Of a DNA stretch of 64,000 bases, positions 1-8,629 are shown piece after piece (the first letter of the stretch is position 1; each line of letters starts with the position of its first letter). Below the pieces are notes generated by a model. It made no database searches and had not been told where the DNA came from. It saw nothing but the letters and a program-made list of their open reading frames with translations. The position numbers and the translations under genes were made by a program. The DNA comes from Aquimarina sp. AU58. Lineage in GTDB: Bacteria; Bacteroidota; Bacteroidia; Flavobacteriales; Flavobacteriaceae. The stretch covers positions 1-64,000 of the forward strand of contig NZ_OMPD01000009.1 of NCBI RefSeq assembly GCF_900312745.1. The letters are read 5' to 3'.

Positions 1-1
1 A

Positions 2-109
2 AACCCTGGAGTACTTCCTTTTGGAGGAGCAATAACCGAAAAAGGAAACTATTTCGTAAAAATAACATCCAAAGGAACTTCAGAAATACATACCATTGTA
101 AAGAAATAA
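2..109 (+). CDS. C-terminus of a T9SS-secreted protein (5' end outside window)
   Basis: An open frame enters from the left edge and stops with TAA at 107-109, giving 35 residues that end in GNYFVKITSKGTSEIHTIVKK-like sequence (read in two parts: GNYFVKITSKG, then a strand ending IVKK). This is the usual last beta strands of a type A T9SS sorting domain, which targets proteins through the type IX secretion system. Nothing can be said about the catalytic or binding part, which lies outside the window. A strong terminator follows at 142-180. The alternative is a fragment of any Ig-like domain ending in a basic tail. Confidence 0.6.
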   Translation, partial: NPGVLPFGGAITEKGNYFVKITSKGTSEIHTIVKK

Positions 110-141
110 CCTAATAAATCTGGTTGTAAATGAAGAAACAT

Positions 142-180
142 AAAGCGGGTGTCAGTTATATACTGTACACCCGCTTTTTT
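142..180. terminator. Bidirectional rho-independent terminator
   Basis: Perfect 11-bp stem AAAGCGGGTGT (142-152) with ACACCCGCTTT (167-177), 14-nt loop and a T run. It lies between the converging genes ending at 109 and 203 and can serve both. Confidence 0.85.
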
Positions 181-202
181 ATGTAGAAATAAAATAAATT
201 AG

Positions 203-1879
203 TTATCGTTTGATCAGTAATTTTTTAGAAATCGAAATTCCGTTATTAGTTGATATAATAATATAATACAAACCTTCTTTAAGAGTTTGAACATTTACAT
301 TGTTTTTGGTAGATGAGATATCTTGTTTTAGTTTTATAGCCCCCAAAATGTCATAAACTTTAACAGATGCATTATCTAGATTTTTTAGAGAGTATGTAGA
401 AATAGTGAACTCATGATTTGTAGGATTTGGGTGTATTACAAAACCCTCAAATTCAGGTTTGTCTATGGCAGAAACACTTTTATTTTCTTCTATTGATGTG
501 GATTCTACTTCTCTAGAAGTTGTACAATTTTGGATTTTTGCAGTAAATTTTGACCCACTTGAAGCTTTGAAACCAGTTGAGAGTGTCACTTTTTGACCAG
601 CAGTATATGTTGCAATACCACCATTTGAGATGGTATTATTTGCAGTTAACATATTTGCGGCTTCTTGATTATCAGTGGTTCCTGACGGAACATTTTGAGT
701 CACAGTCAAATTATCAGGACATCCGTTTGATGGGAGAGCATTTGGAGGTAAGTCATTACCCAAATTCTGAATAATTTCTTCAATAGGTACTCCTCTGTTT
801 GGGCAATTGGCGCAATGATGTAAAGCAACTACAAGATCATCACCATATCCCAAAACAGGAGATCCAGAAGATCCACCTTGGGTATCGGCAAAATATCCTA
901 TATCATTACCACTTCCACCACAACGAGGTCGAGTTAAAGAAAATATACGGGCTACACCTCCTTGATCATTTGTATTTGTAGAAAGTAATGCAATTCGTTT
1001 ACCCCAAGCTCGTGGATGTTGAGGGATATAGATACGTTCGTTTATAACCGCACCAGTATTTCTTAATTGTAAAAACCCATAGGTTTGCGGTAAATTAGTA
1101 GTCGTGTTTAATTGTAAAAGAGCATAATCTAATGGTGCATTTGCACGAATAAGATTTGCAGAAGTAGCCTCAACGGTACCTGAGCAGGCAAGCCAAGAAT
1201 CACAATTTGAATTACAATTTGCACCTTGTGCCATGAATTCTACAGTCACATTATTAGCATCAGCTTGGTTTTGGATACAATGTTCATTGGTCATTAATTG
1301 ACCATTATCTCCGATTAACCAACCTGTACAAGCAGATGTTCCGTTAATTAGTAATCTGGCTACTGCGCGTGAACGATTATAGGCATTAGGCTCGTTATTT
1401 GAATAACAAATAGCATTTCTAGAGTCATCAGCTCCACAAAGAGCTTCATCCTGTTCAGCTCGTATTGATTCTAAAGGATATCCTTTTGCAACTATATCAA
1501 TAATATACCCAAATCCTCCTTTAGGATTACTACTAAATATCTCAATGATCATTTTATCATCATAAATAGGAATACTCCAAAAACTATTACCTCTTTTCTG
1601 AATTGTATTATCAGAGTATTTCCAGGATCTAGTATTGTTTACATCTCTTACAACGATATAGTCATTTGCTGCTAATTGTATTTTACTGAAATGTACTGCC
1701 ACATAACCTGCATCTTTTTGAGATACTTCTTGACTCCAGACCATTTTATGTACACTGGTCATGTTACCTTGATAAGGATGCGGACTTTGGTGAGTGCTAG
1801 TAACTTCTTCTCCTACTTTGGTCTGCGCTTGAATACTACAAGCAATTAATAAACAGATACCGTATAAATATTTTTTCAT
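203..1879 (-). CDS. Secreted trypsin-like serine protease with 3-coathanger stack and T9SS sorting domain
   Basis: 558 residues starting at ATG 1879, with an N-terminal signal peptide (cleavage after about residue 19, IQAQT). The middle is a chymotrypsin-fold protease: catalytic His in TNEHC (H200), Asp in LDYALL (D251) and Ser in GGSSGSP (S338); cysteines around these suggest disulfides, as in lysyl-endopeptidase-like Bacteroidota enzymes. Residues about 387-451 look like the 3-coathanger stack domain (motifs TYTAGQKVTL, GFKASSGSKF), and about 478-558 form a type A T9SS sorting domain (HPNPTNHEF, GLYYIIIST, basic end). It should be exported, anchored or released at the cell surface and digest proteins. 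It is the last gene of a four-gene minus-strand run, only 3 bp after the stop of the gene at 1883. Substrate specificity cannot be read from the sequence. Confidence 0.9.
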   Translation of the reverse strand: MKKYLYGICLLIACSIQAQTKVGEEVTSTHQSPHPYQGNMTSVHKMVWSQEVSQKDAGYVAVHFSKIQLAANDYIVVRDVNNTRSWKYSDNTIQKRGNSFWSIPIYDDKMIIEIFSSNPKGGFGYIIDIVAKGYPLESIRAEQDEALCGADDSRNAICYSNNEPNAYNRSRAVARLLINGTSACTGWLIGDNGQLMTNEHCIQNQADANNVTVEFMAQGANCNSNCDSWLACSGTVEATSANLIRANAPLDYALLQLNTTTNLPQTYGFLQLRNTGAVINERIYIPQHPRAWGKRIALLSTNTNDQGGVARIFSLTRPRCGGSGNDIGYFADTQGGSSGSPVLGYGDDLVVALHHCANCPNRGVPIEEIIQNLGNDLPPNALPSNGCPDNLTVTQNVPSGTTDNQEAANMLTANNTISNGGIATYTAGQKVTLSTGFKASSGSKFTAKIQNCTTSREVESTSIEENKSVSAIDKPEFEGFVIHPNPTNHEFTISTYSLKNLDNASVKVYDILGAIKLKQDISSTKNNVNVQTLKEGLYYIIISTNNGISISKKLLIKR

Positions 1880-1882
1880 CGT

Positions 1883-2635
1883 TTAGTTTTGATTTTTTAA
1901 TTGTAAGTTTTCCTTTTCTAATTCATCGACCCTTTTATTTATTTCGATAATGTATAGAGTTAACTCTTCAATTTTTTGAAGAAGTTTTGCATCCATTTCT
2001 CCTAAGAAAATTCCATTTTCTTGCACTTCTGATGCACTGGGAATATCTTTTAAATGTCTATTTTCTTTAATATGATTTTCAACTTCTTTTAGAGTAGGTA
2101 ATTTGTAATCGTCATAGAAAACAAAATCAGACCAAGTCCCCGCTTCTACAACCATTTCTCTTGCACCTATGGATCCTTCGACAGCTAACCTGTGAGAACC
2201 GGTATTTGTTGTTCCTATTCCTACATTTCCTGTCTGTCCATCTATAGTCATTCTGGTGATTCCGCAACAGGTGCTAGTTCCTCCTATTCGAAAATTCATT
2301 CTGGCAGGATAATTACCAGGTGTAAATGCACCTGTTGTAGTAACCGATATTCGTCCTATTTGTACGTTTGATTGTCCATCAAATCCAGAATAAATAATTG
2401 TCCCTAATAATCTACTTGCAGGAGTTGATGTAGGTGTAGTAGAGTTTCCTCCTGTGTTTAAAAAATACAAATGTGGGTGTCCTCCATTAAATAAACCTTG
2501 TCTAGTTGTAATATTTAAAGATGGATATTTATTGTTTAACTGATTGATGGTTATTTTATCATCAAAAGTTTGCTGACTGTAGGATGTCGTTTGAATTGTT
2601 ATGATTAATAACAAAATGCTTAATATTCTTTTCAT
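1883..2635 (-). CDS. Secreted tail-fibre-like protein with flavobacterial C-terminal coiled-coil module
   Basis: 250 residues with a signal peptide (MKRILSILLLIITIQTTSYSQ). The centre has glycine-rich beta sequence, including VGIGTTNTGSHRLAVEG, as found in tail-fibre/adhesin repeats. The last 85 residues are the module shared by the three adjacent genes: DYKLPTLKEVENHIKEN, then HLKDIPSA, EVQENGIFLGEMDAKLLQK and a heptad-rich end, predicted to be a trimerising coiled coil. Such proteins are common in Flavobacteriia and usually of unknown role; surface structure or adhesion is an inference. It sits 29 bp after the gene at 2665 and 3 bp before the protease, so co-transcription is likely. Confidence 0.75.
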   Translation of the reverse strand: MKRILSILLLIITIQTTSYSQQTFDDKITINQLNNKYPSLNITTRQGLFNGGHPHLYFLNTGGNSTTPTSTPASRLLGTIIYSGFDGQSNVQIGRISVTTTGAFTPGNYPARMNFRIGGTSTCCGITRMTIDGQTGNVGIGTTNTGSHRLAVEGSIGAREMVVEAGTWSDFVFYDDYKLPTLKEVENHIKENRHLKDIPSASEVQENGIFLGEMDAKLLQKIEELTLYIIEINKRVDELEKENLQLKNQN

Positions 2636-2664
2636 CTGTTATTTTATTAAGTTTAATTAGGTTT

Positions 2665-3666
2665 TTATTTTTTAGATTCTATTAGCTTTTCAAGCTGATC
2701 TAATCTTTCCTCAATAGATTTTAACCTTTTGATTTCTTTTTCTTGTTGAATGGTGTATAGTGTTAATTCTTCAACTTTCTGAAGAAGCTTAGCATTCATT
2801 TCTCCTATCGAAATTCCTTTTTTAAATACTTCTTTTTCTGAAGGAATATTTTTTAGGTGCCCGTTAGTTTTTATATGCCGTTCAACCTCTTCTAAACTCG
2901 GTAGTATATAATCAGATTCGAATACAAAATCTGACCAAACATTAGGCTTTACTATGACTTCTTTGGTTTTTGTGGTTCCGTCAATGGCTAAATTCCCTCC
3001 AGAAACACCAAGAGTATTATTATCTCTTAAAATTAGCCTCATATCATAGTCAGTTGTAGGATCATTAGAGAAATCAAAATAGGGAACTCCATTACCTCTT
3101 AGTTCAATAGAAGCACCTTGATCTGTATTTATTATAGCTCCGGTATTTCCCCAACTAATACTCTGGCCTGTAGATAGCTTATTACTCATTTTAACATCGC
3201 CGCCTTCAAAAGAAAGTAAGTTATCATTCCTAAGGATTAATCTCATATCATAGTCGGTAGTAGGATCATTAGAGAAATCGAAATAGGGAACTCCATTACC
3301 TCTTAGTTCAATAGAAGCACCTTGATCTGTATTTATTATAGCTCCGGTATTTCCCCAACTAATACTCTGGCCTGTAGATAGCTTATTACTCATTTTAACA
3401 TCGCCGCCTTCAAAAGAAAGTAAGTTATCATTCCTAAGGATTAATCTCATATCATAGTCGGTAGTAGGATCATTAGAGAAATCGAAATAAGGAACTCCAT
3501 TCCCCCTTAGTTCAACAGAAGCACCCTGGTCTGTATTTATAATGGCTCCTGTGCTTCCCCATTTGATTTGTTTAGTCACAGTAAGTTTGCCATTAATAGT
3601 TTGATCTTGAGCCGTAAGGTTAAATACAGCTACAATGCATAGAATTAAGCTTGATAATTTTTTCAT
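2665..3666 (-). CDS. Secreted tail-fibre-like protein with three near-identical 68-residue repeats
   Basis: 333 residues with a signal peptide ending near FNLTAQ. From about residue 41 the protein consists of 68-residue units beginning GAIINTDQGAS and containing GNGVPYFDFSNDPTTDYDM and LILRNDNLLSFEGGDVKMS; two are complete and the third is cut at about residue 212. It ends with the same module as its neighbours (DYILPSLEEVERHIKTN, IPSEKEV, GEMNAKLLQKVEELTLY, coiled coil). The repeated units are almost identical at DNA level, implying recent duplication or homogenisation. It is the second gene of the four-gene run, 32 bp after the gene at 3699. Function unknown; a surface fibre is the simplest reading. 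Confidence 0.75.
   Translation of the reverse strand: MKKLSSLILCIVAVFNLTAQDQTINGKLTVTKQIKWGSTGAIINTDQGASVELRGNGVPYFDFSNDPTTDYDMRLILRNDNLLSFEGGDVKMSNKLSTGQSISWGNTGAIINTDQGASIELRGNGVPYFDFSNDPTTDYDMRLILRNDNLLSFEGGDVKMSNKLSTGQSISWGNTGAIINTDQGASIELRGNGVPYFDFSNDPTTDYDMRLILRDNNTLGVSGGNLAIDGTTKTKEVIVKPNVWSDFVFESDYILPSLEEVERHIKTNGHLKNIPSEKEVFKKGISIGEMNAKLLQKVEELTLYTIQQEKEIKRLKSIEERLDQLEKLIESKK
3031..3546 (-). repeat. Tandem coding repeat, 204-bp period, about 2.5 copies
   Basis: The block 3157-3360 recurs with almost no change at 3361-3564 and in part at 3031-3156. The period is exactly 204 bp (68 codons), so gain or loss of a unit keeps the reading frame. Confidence 0.9.
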
Positions 3667-3698
3667 CGTTTTGGTTTTAAGAGTTATAGAATGAATTT

Positions 3699-4718
3699 TT
3701 ATTCGCTGAGGTTTTGGATTTTATTTTGAAGAGCAGATACTGTTTTTCGCAAAGTTTTCAATTCTTCATCCTGTTGAATTGTGTAGAGCATTAGTTCTTC
3801 TATTTTTTCGAGTAATTTTGCATGCATACTTCCGATTTGAATTCCATTTTCTCGAACTTCTTTTTCACTTGGTATATTAGGAAGATGCCCTTTGTTTTTA
3901 ATATGTTCTTTGACTTCATTTAGCGAGGGTAATTTGTAGTCAGAACGAAATACATAGTCTGGCCATGGTGAGGCTTCTACTACAATCTCTTTGGCTCTAA
4001 TATTGCCATTTACGGCAAGCTTATAACCTCTTGTATTAGTAGTTCCTATACCAACAGTGCCATCGGTATCAATAATTCTTAAACGTTCGACTCCTTTGGT
4101 TTTTAGAATTAGATCATTGTTGTAAGAAGAAAACGCATTTGTAGTTGTATATACATCTTTGTTAAAGATAAACTTGGGCATATCGGTGTAGATATGTGCC
4201 CAACTACTGTTAAGAGGACCAACATCGATGTATCCATAAGTTCCGTTAACTCGTAATGCCCCTCCTGCAAGATTTCCTCTAATACTTCCATTAATATGGA
4301 GTCTAGTTTGAGGATTAGAAATACCGATCCCCATATATCCGTTTTCGTCTTTAATCCTTAAACGTTCGGTTCCTTTGGTTTTTAAGATGAGGTCATTGTT
4401 GTAAGAAGAAAATGCATTTGTAATAGTATATACATCTTTATTAAAGATAAACTTTGGCATATCGGTATAGATATGAGCCCATCCGCTGTTAAGAGGACCA
4501 ACATCTATGTATCCATAAGTTCCGTTAATACGCAGTGCTCCTCCTGCAAGGTTTCCTCTTATGTCTCCGTTGATATGTAGTTTGGCTGCCGGATTGGTGA
4601 CTCCTACTCCTACATTACCACTTAAGCTGTAAATGGTGTTCTGATTGTCGTAATTGTGCTGTGCAGACAATCCTATAGCGCTCAAGAGAGTCACTATTGA
4701 TAAAATAATTTTTTTCAT
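3699..4718 (-). CDS. Secreted tail-fibre-like protein with duplicated 93-residue unit
   Basis: 339 residues, signal peptide ending IGLSAQ. Residues 47-139 and 140-232 are two copies of one unit (LHINGDIRGNLAGGALR, NGTYGYIDVGPLNS, AHIYTDMPKFIFNKDVY, DLILKTKGTERLRI), each closing with a GIGxxN fibre-like turn. The C-terminal 95 residues are the shared module (DYKLPSLNEVKEHIK, GHLPNIPSEKEV, GSMHAKLLEKIEEL, coiled coil). This is the first gene of the minus-strand run 4718-203; the 214-bp gap upstream should carry the promoter, but I see no convincing consensus there. Role unknown; phage origin is unlikely because no phage genes surround it. Confidence 0.75.
   Translation of the reverse strand: MKKIILSIVTLLSAIGLSAQHNYDNQNTIYSLSGNVGVGVTNPAAKLHINGDIRGNLAGGALRINGTYGYIDVGPLNSGWAHIYTDMPKFIFNKDVYTITNAFSSYNNDLILKTKGTERLRIKDENGYMGIGISNPQTRLHINGSIRGNLAGGALRVNGTYGYIDVGPLNSSWAHIYTDMPKFIFNKDVYTTTNAFSSYNNDLILKTKGVERLRIIDTDGTVGIGTTNTRGYKLAVNGNIRAKEIVVEASPWPDYVFRSDYKLPSLNEVKEHIKNKGHLPNIPSEKEVRENGIQIGSMHAKLLEKIEELMLYTIQQDEELKTLRKTVSALQNKIQNLSE
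4023..4580 (-). repeat. Tandem coding repeat, 279-bp period, two copies
   Basis: 4023-4301 and 4302-4580 encode the same 93-residue unit; an anchor (AAACGTTCG) recurs at 4081 and 4360, 279 bp apart. The copies differ more than the 204-bp repeats of the next gene, so this duplication is older. Confidence 0.85.
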
Positions 4719-4874
4719 TGTGTAATAAATTTATTGGTTAAATCTTATTTCTAAAGGTACAAATTCCCTATTTCTATTCTTTTTTTTTAAATGTAAAGTA
4801 TATGTTAAATAATTGATTATTAATATGTTACATATGGGTTTTCCGTAAAAATAGTAATGTAATCACAAATAAGT

Positions 4875-4930
4875 TTTGTATGTAAAATATTTTATTCTAC
4901 ATTTGTAGAGTTAATTCTAATAGTGTAGAA
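4875..4930 (+). promoter_or_regulatory. Promoter and BlaI-type operator of the first blaI/M56 pair
   Basis: TTTG at 4875-4878, exactly 19 nt, then TACATTTG at 4898-4905: a perfect match to the Bacteroidota sigma-A consensus. The -7 box lies inside the dyad TCTACATTTGTAGA (4896-4909), which has the TACA/TGTA half-sites of BlaI/MecI operators. A second dyad, TTCTA-N6-TAGAA (4915-4930), ends 2 bp before the start codon. This layout fits autorepression. Confidence 0.7.
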
Positions 4931-4932
4931 CA

Positions 4933-5304
4933 ATGCAATTATCAAAAACTGAAGAACAATTAATGCAATATCTCTGGAAATTGGAGAAAGCCTTTATGAA
5001 GGATTTATTAGATTCTTTTCCAGAACCTAAACCTGCAACTACTACTGTAGCTACACTATTGAAAAGAATGATTGATAAAGGTTTTGTGAATTATACGTTA
5101 TATGGAAAATCAAGAGAATATTATCCATTAGTAAAAAAGACAGATTATTTTTCTAAACATGTAAATGGACTGATTAAGAATTTTTTTAACGATTCGGCTT
5201 CACAGTTTGCATCATTTTTTACATCAGAAACCAACTTATCTACTACAGAATTAGAAGAACTTAAAAAGATAGTAGATAAACAAATCCAAAAACAAAAGCA
5301 ATGA
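4933..5304 (+). CDS. BlaI/MecI/CopY-family transcriptional repressor
   Basis: 123 residues: an N-terminal winged helix (residues about 1-70, LSKTEEQLMQYLWKLE, TTTVATLLKRMIDKGFV) and a C-terminal dimerisation helix, the normal length for the family. These repressors bind dyads as dimers and are inactivated when a partner M56 membrane metalloprotease signals. The next gene starts inside this one's stop (ATGA at 5301-5304), so the pair is translationally coupled. The operator upstream (4896-4930) supports autoregulation. The controlled function need not be beta-lactam resistance; no beta-lactamase is nearby. Confidence 0.9.
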   Translation: MQLSKTEEQLMQYLWKLEKAFMKDLLDSFPEPKPATTTVATLLKRMIDKGFVNYTLYGKSREYYPLVKKTDYFSKHVNGLIKNFFNDSASQFASFFTSETNLSTTELEELKKIVDKQIQKQKQ

Positions 5305-7172
5305 TTATATATATAATAAAGTCATCTCTTTGTTTGGTGCTATTATGGTCTTTTTACAGGCTATTTTTAGAACGAGAGAATATGCATCATTTTAAAAGGT
5401 TTTACCTTCTTTTTAGCTTGATTTTTGCATACACGATCCCTCTGGTTACTATTACTTATGAAACAGATACAGTACTTAATCAAGAAAATATTCAACAACC
5501 TGTAAATCATCTAATCCTATCAGATAATGTACAGGTAGAAGCCACGTCTTCAGACTATTTTTCGACAATTATATGGATCGTTTATGGTATAGGTGTTTTG
5601 ATTTTTGCAATTAGATTTATAAAAAATATATACCATTTGATTAAGAAGGTAAGAAGAAATGAAAACCTGAAAGAGTCCTCACATATTAATGTGCTACTTA
5701 CAAATTCTATTATTCCGCATACATTTTTACATTACATATTTGTTCCTAAAAAAGAATTTCAGAAAAAAGCTATTCCGCAAGAAGTATTATTACATGAGAA
5801 AACTCATGTACAACAAAGACATACTTTAGATATTCTGTTTGTAGAGATTTTTCAAGTGATTTTTTGGTTCAATCCAATATGGTTTTGGGTAAAAAAATCA
5901 ATTAAGTTAAATCATGAATTTCTTGCAGATCAAAAAGTATTGAAGCAACAGTTTTCAATACATCAATATATGGACCTACTCGTTAATTATCCAAACAGTT
6001 CTCATCAAGCTGTATTAGCGAGCCCTATCAATTATTCATTAACCAAAAAACGAATCGTTATGATGTCGCAACAATTTTCTAAAACTAAAGCAACAACTCG
6101 ATTGTTGCTGTTTCTACCTATCCTTTTAGGATGTATTCTTTTGTTTAACAATAAGATGGTAGCTCAACAAAAAAGTACTACAATCAGTACTACTGTAGCG
6201 CCAACTCACCCTGATAAAAAAATAAAAATCAGAGTTAGTGGAGAACAAATTAATATTAATGGAATTACCACCGATTTATCTGGTGTGGCTGCCGTTATTG
6301 ATAATGCTACAAAACAGTGGAAAGACCATGAGTTAACAGAGTTTCAATTTAGTGTTAAACTAGAAAACACGAATGATAAGTTTCTCAAAAAACTCAATAA
6401 GGTATACCGAAAAACAAGGTTATATAAAGCTAATCCAGATGGGCATGATCTTATTCCACCTTCACCTCCGGCACCACCAAAAATGAGAACGAGTGTCGTT
6501 CCTGGACCTCCGCCTTCTCCTAAAGCACATAAAAAATTAAAAGCTCCAAAGCCTCCAAAACCGCTTAAGGCGCCAAAAGTGTCAAAGCTTCCGAAAGCAC
6601 CTTCTTATTCTCGGACAGAACTTGAAGAACTTGAAAGAGAAGCAGAACTTATAAAGGAAGAAGTAGAAAGAGAAAAAACTGAACTCGCAGAACTGGCAGA
6701 AATAGATAAAGCTATCGCTATTGAACGAGCAGAGGAAGTAAGGTATGAAGCAGAGGAAGTAAAAGAGGAAATAGCAGCCTTGGCAATGGAGAGGGCAGAA
6801 GCATCAAGATATAAAGCAGAACAAGTAAGAGCGGTAGCGATGGAACAGGCTGAGAAAGCCAGAGTAATCGCTATGGAAGAATCAAATAGAGCCCGGGAGC
6901 AATCTTATAAGATAAGAGAAGAAGCCATGAGAAATGCTGAAAGAGCAAGATTTGAAGCTGAGAAGGTAAGAGCTATGGCGCGAGATAATGTAGAGAAATC
7001 AAGAAGACAAGCAGAAAAAGCCCGCAGAAAAGCTATAGACCAAGCTAAAAGGGCTCGTGATGTAGTAAGAAAAGAGGCTATCGAAGAGAGAAAAGAAGCG
7101 CGAAAGCGTATACAAGAAGCCAGAAAAGAACAACAAAGAGCTCGGGAAAAAGCGCAAAAAGAGAATAATTAA
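5301..7172 (+). CDS. BlaR1-like M56 metallopeptidase with long Pro-rich and charged coiled-coil tail
   Basis: 623 residues. Membrane segments near 1-22, 33-51, 88-106 and 264-284 surround a cytoplasmic zinc-protease domain with HEKTH (165-169) and the downstream ligand motif NHEFLAD (E206). In BlaR1/MecR1 this domain triggers inactivation of the BlaI partner, encoded just upstream with overlapping stop/start. The part after the last membrane segment is unusual: a short globular piece, a Pro/Lys-rich linker (about 387-437, many PP and KAPK motifs), then about 185 residues rich in Ala, Glu, Arg and Lys predicted to be one long alpha-helical coil. No penicillin-binding sensor domain is present, so the stimulus must differ from that of BlaR1. 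Confidence 0.85.
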   Translation: MIIYIIKSSLCLVLLWSFYRLFLERENMHHFKRFYLLFSLIFAYTIPLVTITYETDTVLNQENIQQPVNHLILSDNVQVEATSSDYFSTIIWIVYGIGVLIFAIRFIKNIYHLIKKVRRNENLKESSHINVLLTNSIIPHTFLHYIFVPKKEFQKKAIPQEVLLHEKTHVQQRHTLDILFVEIFQVIFWFNPIWFWVKKSIKLNHEFLADQKVLKQQFSIHQYMDLLVNYPNSSHQAVLASPINYSLTKKRIVMMSQQFSKTKATTRLLLFLPILLGCILLFNNKMVAQQKSTTISTTVAPTHPDKKIKIRVSGEQININGITTDLSGVAAVIDNATKQWKDHELTEFQFSVKLENTNDKFLKKLNKVYRKTRLYKANPDGHDLIPPSPPAPPKMRTSVVPGPPPSPKAHKKLKAPKPPKPLKAPKVSKLPKAPSYSRTELEELEREAELIKEEVEREKTELAELAEIDKAIAIERAEEVRYEAEEVKEEIAALAMERAEASRYKAEQVRAVAMEQAEKARVIAMEESNRAREQSYKIREEAMRNAERARFEAEKVRAMARDNVEKSRRQAEKARRKAIDQAKRARDVVRKEAIEERKEARKRIQEARKEQQRAREKAQKENN

Positions 7173-7202
7173 CAGATCAATTTTCTGATAATTTTAAAAA
7201 CG

Positions 7203-7227
7203 AAAACTCCCCTTAGGGAGTTTTTTT
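7203..7227 (+). terminator. Rho-independent terminator of the blaI/M56 operon
   Basis: Stem AAAACTCCC (7203-7211) with GGGAGTTTT (7216-7224), 4-nt loop, T run to 7227, 31 bp after the stop codon. Confidence 0.85.
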
Positions 7228-7284
7228 GTGCAACATATCGCTATAAATCAGCGTTATACTTATTATCAATCAAAAAACCCTTAG

Positions 7285-8388
7285 ATGATGTTAAAACGTT
7301 TTTTTATTTTATGCTCCGGCGCAGATGCCGATATATTAGCAGATAGTTCTGATGGAGAACAGAATAAATATGCTGGTATCGGAGCAACAGTTTTCTTTAC
7401 GGCGGTAATGGCTTTTATTGCTGCCAGTTATGCCTTATATACCGTATTTGATACTTATTTTACTGCTATCTTCTTTGGTTTAATCTGGGGCTTGTTGATC
7501 TTTAATCTGGATCGATTTATTGTATCTACTATTAAGAAGAAGGATAGTTTTATGGATGAACTCCTACAAGCTTCACCAAGAATTATTTTGGCCGTAATTA
7601 TTGCAGTTGTTATTTCTAAACCTTTAGAATTAAAGATTTTTGAGAAAGAAATTGATCGTGTTTTACTCGAGCAAAAGAATGATTTTACTTTAGCGAATAA
7701 AGAACAAATCGCAACACAGTATACTCCGGCTATTGCTACAATTGATTCTGATATTAATACACTTAAACAAGAAGTAACAACCAAAGAAACCGAGGTTAAC
7801 GATCTTTATGAAACCTATATTGCTGAGGCAGAAGGAAGAAAAGGTACAGAGATTATTGGAAAAGGACCTGTATATAAAGAAAAACGTGAGAAGCATGATA
7901 CAGCTTTGGCAGAATTAGCCGAATTGAAAAAAGCGAATGCAGAGAAAATAACTACCTTAGAAATTCAAAAAACAGAATTGACTGCCGAGTATGCTAATCA
8001 AGTGACGACATCTCAACCTATTATTGATAATTTTGATGGATTAATGGCTCGAGTAAATGCTTTAAATGAGTTACCCTGGTTACCTTCATTTTTTATCTTT
8101 TTATTATTTCTAGCTATAGAAACCTCACCTATTTTTGCAAAATTATTCTCTCCAAAAGGAGAGTATGACTTTAAATTAGAAGATGTAGAAGGTGAAATAA
8201 AAACATGGGTTGCTCAGAAAGAAGATCAGCGAAAAGTACTATTAGAAACAGATCATACGATTAATGATAGAGTATATGGTGATCTTTCTGAAGAAGAGGA
8301 ATTATATGCATATAAGAAAAAGATTGCCCGAGAAATGATGAAAAAACAGCAAGATGCTTTTTATAAAAAGCAAACGGGCATTTTATAA
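7285..8388 (+). CDS. DUF4407 membrane protein
   Basis: 367 residues. Two hydrophobic pairs near the N-terminus (about 30-75 and 95-113) and one near 265-283 (FFIFLLFLAIETSPIF) flank a long charged helical region (about 125-245, ELAELKKANAEK), the pattern of DUF4407. The opening MLKRFFILCSGAD is characteristic of the family. Its role is unknown; a membrane protein with a large coiled coil is all the sequence supports. The gene may start at ATG 7285 or the adjacent ATG 7288. It stands alone between two terminator-like hairpins. Confidence 0.8.
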   Translation: MMLKRFFILCSGADADILADSSDGEQNKYAGIGATVFFTAVMAFIAASYALYTVFDTYFTAIFFGLIWGLLIFNLDRFIVSTIKKKDSFMDELLQASPRIILAVIIAVVISKPLELKIFEKEIDRVLLEQKNDFTLANKEQIATQYTPAIATIDSDINTLKQEVTTKETEVNDLYETYIAEAEGRKGTEIIGKGPVYKEKREKHDTALAELAELKKANAEKITTLEIQKTELTAEYANQVTTSQPIIDNFDGLMARVNALNELPWLPSFFIFLLFLAIETSPIFAKLFSPKGEYDFKLEDVEGEIKTWVAQKEDQRKVLLETDHTINDRVYGDLSEEEELYAYKKKIAREMMKKQQDAFYKKQTGIL

Positions 8389-8413
8389 ATTTGGTACTTC
8401 TCAAAATAAAAAT

Positions 8414-8449
8414 AGACCTCACAAGCTCATACTATGGCTTGTGAGGTCT
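8414..8449 (+). terminator. Strong hairpin after the DUF4407 gene
   Basis: A perfect 13-bp stem (8414-8426 with 8437-8449, AGACCTCACAAGC pairing GCTTGTGAGGTCT) 25 bp after the stop. There is only a weak T run after it, so it may act as an mRNA-stabilising hairpin as well as a terminator. Confidence 0.6.
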
Positions 8450-8629
8450 GTTCGTTTAACAATGTTTTATATAAGAAAGATAGGTTATACTATGTGTAGA
8501 AAAAAAGTTGTGAATATGTATTCTTCATCTTATGACAGGTGTTTTGTACTTCTAACTCAACCTATTTCCCTGATCATTTACAAATAATAGCGAATAACAC
8601 AACCTCTTTTCTTTAAGTAGTATCGCGAT

